Position numbers and translations under genes: made by a program. 64,000 nt of DNA from Pedobacter sp. Leaf194 (lineage in GTDB: Bacteria > Bacteroidota > Bacteroidia > Sphingobacteriales > Sphingobacteriaceae), in contig NZ_LMPU01000010.1 of assembly GCF_001423945.1 (NCBI RefSeq), forward strand, positions 62,001 through 126,000, given 5' to 3'. Shown one piece after another: positions 61,925-64,000 of the stretch. The notes beneath the pieces are model-generated. The model saw only the letters and a list, made by a program, of their open reading frames with translations, ran no database searches and was not told where the DNA came from. The stretch's first letter is position 1. The number at the start of each line of letters is the position of its first letter.

Positions 61925-62641
61925 CTAAAGAATAGTTCCGTTTTCAATCTGTTTATTTGAAATGGCCTGGCTTCTGCCTTTAAAGAACTCGTAAAGGTAA
62001 ATGTTCATCAGCAAAAGCCCCATTAAATAAAAATGGTCTTCTACCGGAATAGTGCCCACCCGGAAGCCCAAATTTTCGTTGTTGTTGTACATTACAACCG
62101 GAATGGCCGTTAAAAAACCATTTACAATATAAAATGGAATTAAGGCCACCAGATAAGCTCTGTAAAACTTATACATAAACCGAAACTCCACATTAGCATA
62201 CTCTACATACGCCAGTACAACAAAAAGAAAACCAAAATTGATAAGCGTATACCACCTGCTGTAACCAAAAAATAAGATTGCAATACAAAGCCCGAGGAGG
62301 AGGTTGCTAAGGGAAAAGCTGTACTTCTGCAAATCATTTTTCGGAAAGTAGGCATTAAGGCATTCGTATATAAATATGCAGGCATAAGGCACTGTCAAAA
62401 AGAATAGAATCTCTTCAAGTGGAAGCCCGAGAAGCTTGATGCCGACTATATAATTCGAATTAAACGACCAAACGTTAAGCTTTACAAAAAGTAAATCCCA
62501 TATTAAGAAAAACCCACCCGTTATCGCTATTGCAGGCAAAACGTATTTCCATTTGCTGAAAAAATATACCTTCTTATCAAAAGATAAAATTAAAGGAAAT
62601 AATATTACCCCAATGTTTATGAGTAAGTACGTGTAATTCAT
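61925..62641 (-). CDS. Lycopene cyclase (fused heterodimer-type, CrtYcd-like)
   Basis: A 238-residue membrane protein with about six to seven helices and an internal repeat. Each half ends in a PxE(E/D) motif: LPLEEILFFLTVPYA in the first and TIPVEDHFYLMGLLL in the second, the active-site acids of the CrtYc/CrtYd and archaeal/fungal-type cyclases. It closes the ends of lycopene to beta-ionone rings. It starts one base after the stop of the unknown exported protein upstream, a tight operon; crtI is divergent from that pair. Confidence 0.88.
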   Translation of the reverse strand: MNYTYLLINIGVILFPLILSFDKKVYFFSKWKYVLPAIAITGGFFLIWDLLFVKLNVWSFNSNYIVGIKLLGLPLEEILFFLTVPYACIFIYECLNAYFPKNDLQKYSFSLSNLLLGLCIAILFFGYSRWYTLINFGFLFVVLAYVEYANVEFRFMYKFYRAYLVALIPFYIVNGFLTAIPVVMYNNNENLGFRVGTIPVEDHFYLMGLLLMNIYLYEFFKGRSQAISNKQIENGTIL

Positions 62642-62642
62642 C

Positions 62643-63173
62643 TTAACTAAACTTCTTTAAAATTTTAAGCTCCTGATCGGTGCAGCGCTTGCTATCAATC
62701 ATAAACTTAGCTACGTTTTTAATTAATTCTTTATCAGCAATGCCAAAATTGTTGTTTTGATAGTGCTTTACGATTTCTTTTCTATCAACAACCAAATCTT
62801 TACTAAAACCTAAAAAGGATGGCGTAAAATGCTGGATGGAAAACCGCATAAAACGAATTTCCATGTTCTCTTTATCTAAATCGATGGCTTTTTGCATTGT
62901 TCTCATCGACACTTTTACATACTTAATTTTATTGTAGGGATTCCAGGTATGTTTGGCTCTTAAAGCCTCCAATGTACCTGTGTAAGCCGTTACGAGCGCC
63001 GTCTTATTTTGCAGCTTTTCCAGCTTGCTGGCTAATGAATCTGTAAGCTTAGCATTGTCTACCGCCTTAACTAAATCGGTTTTTAGCCTTGCAATTTCTT
63101 TTGGCGAAAGCTGCGCCCTGCAAACATTCGTAAATGCAAAAAGCAAAAAGAGTAAAATAGGTAGTTTATTCAT
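62643..63173 (-). CDS. Exported protein of unknown function, coupled to lycopene cyclase
   Basis: A 176-residue protein with a signal peptide (cleavage near CRAQ-L) and an all-helical mature part rich in Lys and Leu (LSPKEIARLKTDLVKAVDN, KVSMRTMQKAIDLDKENME). I do not recognise a named family. The frame opens at 63245, but the ATG at 63171-63173 gives a proper signal peptide. Its TAA is one base from the lycopene cyclase ATG, so the two are translated from one message; this suggests a role near the carotenoid membrane pathway, unproven. Confidence 0.7.
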   Translation of the reverse strand: MNKLPILLFLLFAFTNVCRAQLSPKEIARLKTDLVKAVDNAKLTDSLASKLEKLQNKTALVTAYTGTLEALRAKHTWNPYNKIKYVKVSMRTMQKAIDLDKENMEIRFMRFSIQHFTPSFLGFSKDLVVDRKEIVKHYQNNNFGIADKELIKNVAKFMIDSKRCTDQELKILKKFS

Positions 63174-63409
63174 GTGTTTAAGCAAAGGTAATAAAACGAA
63201 ATTGGTTTTGTCGGCAAAGCATTTTTGCTTCTCGAAGCGATGCAATTTGCTAAAAGCACAACACCGAAGTTAAAATCAAGGCTGAAACCCAGAATTTGTG
63301 CAGATGTAAAATACTTGGCACAACTAAACGAAAAAGGCCTGCTTTACAAAAGTTGCAGGGTAAAAAATTTCTTTAAAACAAATAGCTGAAAAATCGCTTT
63401 CTTTATGCA

Positions 63410-64000
63410 ATGGATAAAAAACCTATAGTAACCATTATTGGAGCTGGTTTTGCAGGCTTATCTGCGGCAGCATTGCTGGCAAAAGATGGTTTCGATGTTA
63501 CTGTTTTAGAAAAGAATGAAATGGCCGGTGGCCGGGCAAGGATATGGGAAAAAGATGGTTTTACTTTCGATATGGGACCCAGTTGGTACTGGATGCCCGA
63601 CGTTTTCGAAAACTATTACAATCTTTTCGGAAAAACCACTGCAGATTTCTATCAGCTTAAAAGGCTAAGTCCTTCATACAGAATTTATTTTGCCGGGAAT
63701 GAAACCTTAGATGTTCCTTCCACACTCGAAGATTTATATAAACTTTTCGAAGAACTGGAACCGGGCAGCAGCACAAACCTGGAGTCTTTTCTAGCCCAGG
63801 CTAAATATAAATATGATGTTGGTATGAACGAGTATGTGTTCAAACCATCGCATAGCGTAATGGAATACTTCGACCCGCGTTTAGCCGCAAGCGGTATAAA
63901 GCTTCAGCTTCTTGGAAATATGCGAAAACACGTCCATAATCTTTTTAAAAATGAAAAACTTAGAAAGTTGTTGGAATTTCCTGTATTGTTTTTAGGTGCC
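63410..64000 (+). CDS. crtI: Phytoene desaturase, N-terminal part (cut by window edge)
   Basis: An open frame of 197 residues from ATG at 63410 to the window end. It starts with the FAD-binding IIGAGFAGLSAAALLAKDG, then VLEKNEMAGGRARIWEKDG and FDMGPSWYWMPDVFE, the amine-oxidase-type block of CrtI desaturases. The enzyme turns phytoene into lycopene at the membrane. It is divergent from the lycopene cyclase operon across a 236-bp gap, and so supplies its substrate. No full TTG/TAnnTTTG promoter was found in the gap. Confidence 0.92.
   Translation, partial: MDKKPIVTIIGAGFAGLSAAALLAKDGFDVTVLEKNEMAGGRARIWEKDGFTFDMGPSWYWMPDVFENYYNLFGKTTADFYQLKRLSPSYRIYFAGNETLDVPSTLEDLYKLFEELEPGSSTNLESFLAQAKYKYDVGMNEYVFKPSHSVMEYFDPRLAASGIKLQLLGNMRKHVHNLFKNEKLRKLLEFPVLFLGA

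Noticed and set aside
63338..63359. CCTGC/GCAGG hairpin upstream of crtI
   Set aside because: Five base pairs only and not followed by a T-run; no operon end lies there.
1..64000. CRISPR arrays, restriction-modification systems, complete prophage or complete insertion sequence
   Set aside because: Looked for; no repeat-spacer pattern, methylase or transposase motifs were found in this window.

Overview
The window is a stretch of a Bacteroidota chromosome, most like Pedobacter and other Sphingobacteriaceae. The signs are two SusC/SusD pairs, an ECF sigma/FecR pair of the Bacteroidota kind, DUF2723 membrane proteins, a YpdA-type (bacillithiol) reductase, carotenoid genes, and several promoters of the phylum's TTG-N19/20-TAnnTTTG form (upstream of tRNA-Gln, the TPR gene and a candidate antisense RNA; ndk has the -7 box only). 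The genus is an inference.

Layout. 1-18.6 kb is mostly housekeeping: a partial polyprenyl synthase, two alpha/beta hydrolases, a ypdA plus CstB-like persulfide dioxygenase pair, ansA, tatD, two FKBP isomerases, a DHH phosphoesterase, a siderophore receptor, ndk, recF with a DciA-like DUF721 gene, pth, rplY and prs. Then come tRNA-Gln, two tandem DUF2723 proteins (18.9-25.2 kb) and accA. 26.6-35.3 kb is an ECF sigma/anti-sigma/SusC/SusD locus ending in an S10 peptidase. 35.4-52.9 kb is an alpha-glucan utilisation locus on the minus strand: a LacI regulator, SusC, SusD, SusE, three GH13 enzymes, beta-phosphoglucomutase, a GH65 maltose phosphorylase and a sugar MFS transporter. In this locus glucan is probably bound and cut at the surface and in the periplasm, maltose enters through the MFS carrier, and GH65 plus PgmB turn it into glucose and glucose 6-phosphate.

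53.2-56.5 kb holds a receiver-only response regulator, DinB, a protein resembling the N-terminal half of contractile-injection-system ATPases, and a membrane-anchored winged-helix regulator. 56.8-60.4 kb is a small accessory island between two 217-bp direct repeats that each carry a tRNA-Asn gene; a third tRNA-Asn follows directly. The island holds truncated and unrecognised genes. 60.5-64 kb has a PfkB kinase, a cytochrome b5-like protein, a lycopene cyclase, an unknown secreted protein and the start of crtI.

The most interesting signals are (1) a likely cis-antisense small RNA between fecR and susC (about 33,277-33,378) with its own consensus promoter and terminator, laid out like the DonS RNAs of Bacteroides; (2) two identical 16-bp LacI-type operators 44 bp apart, framed by two identical 11-bp palindromes, upstream of the glucan susC; (3) the free-standing injection-ATPase-like domain; and (4) the tRNA-Asn direct-repeat island.
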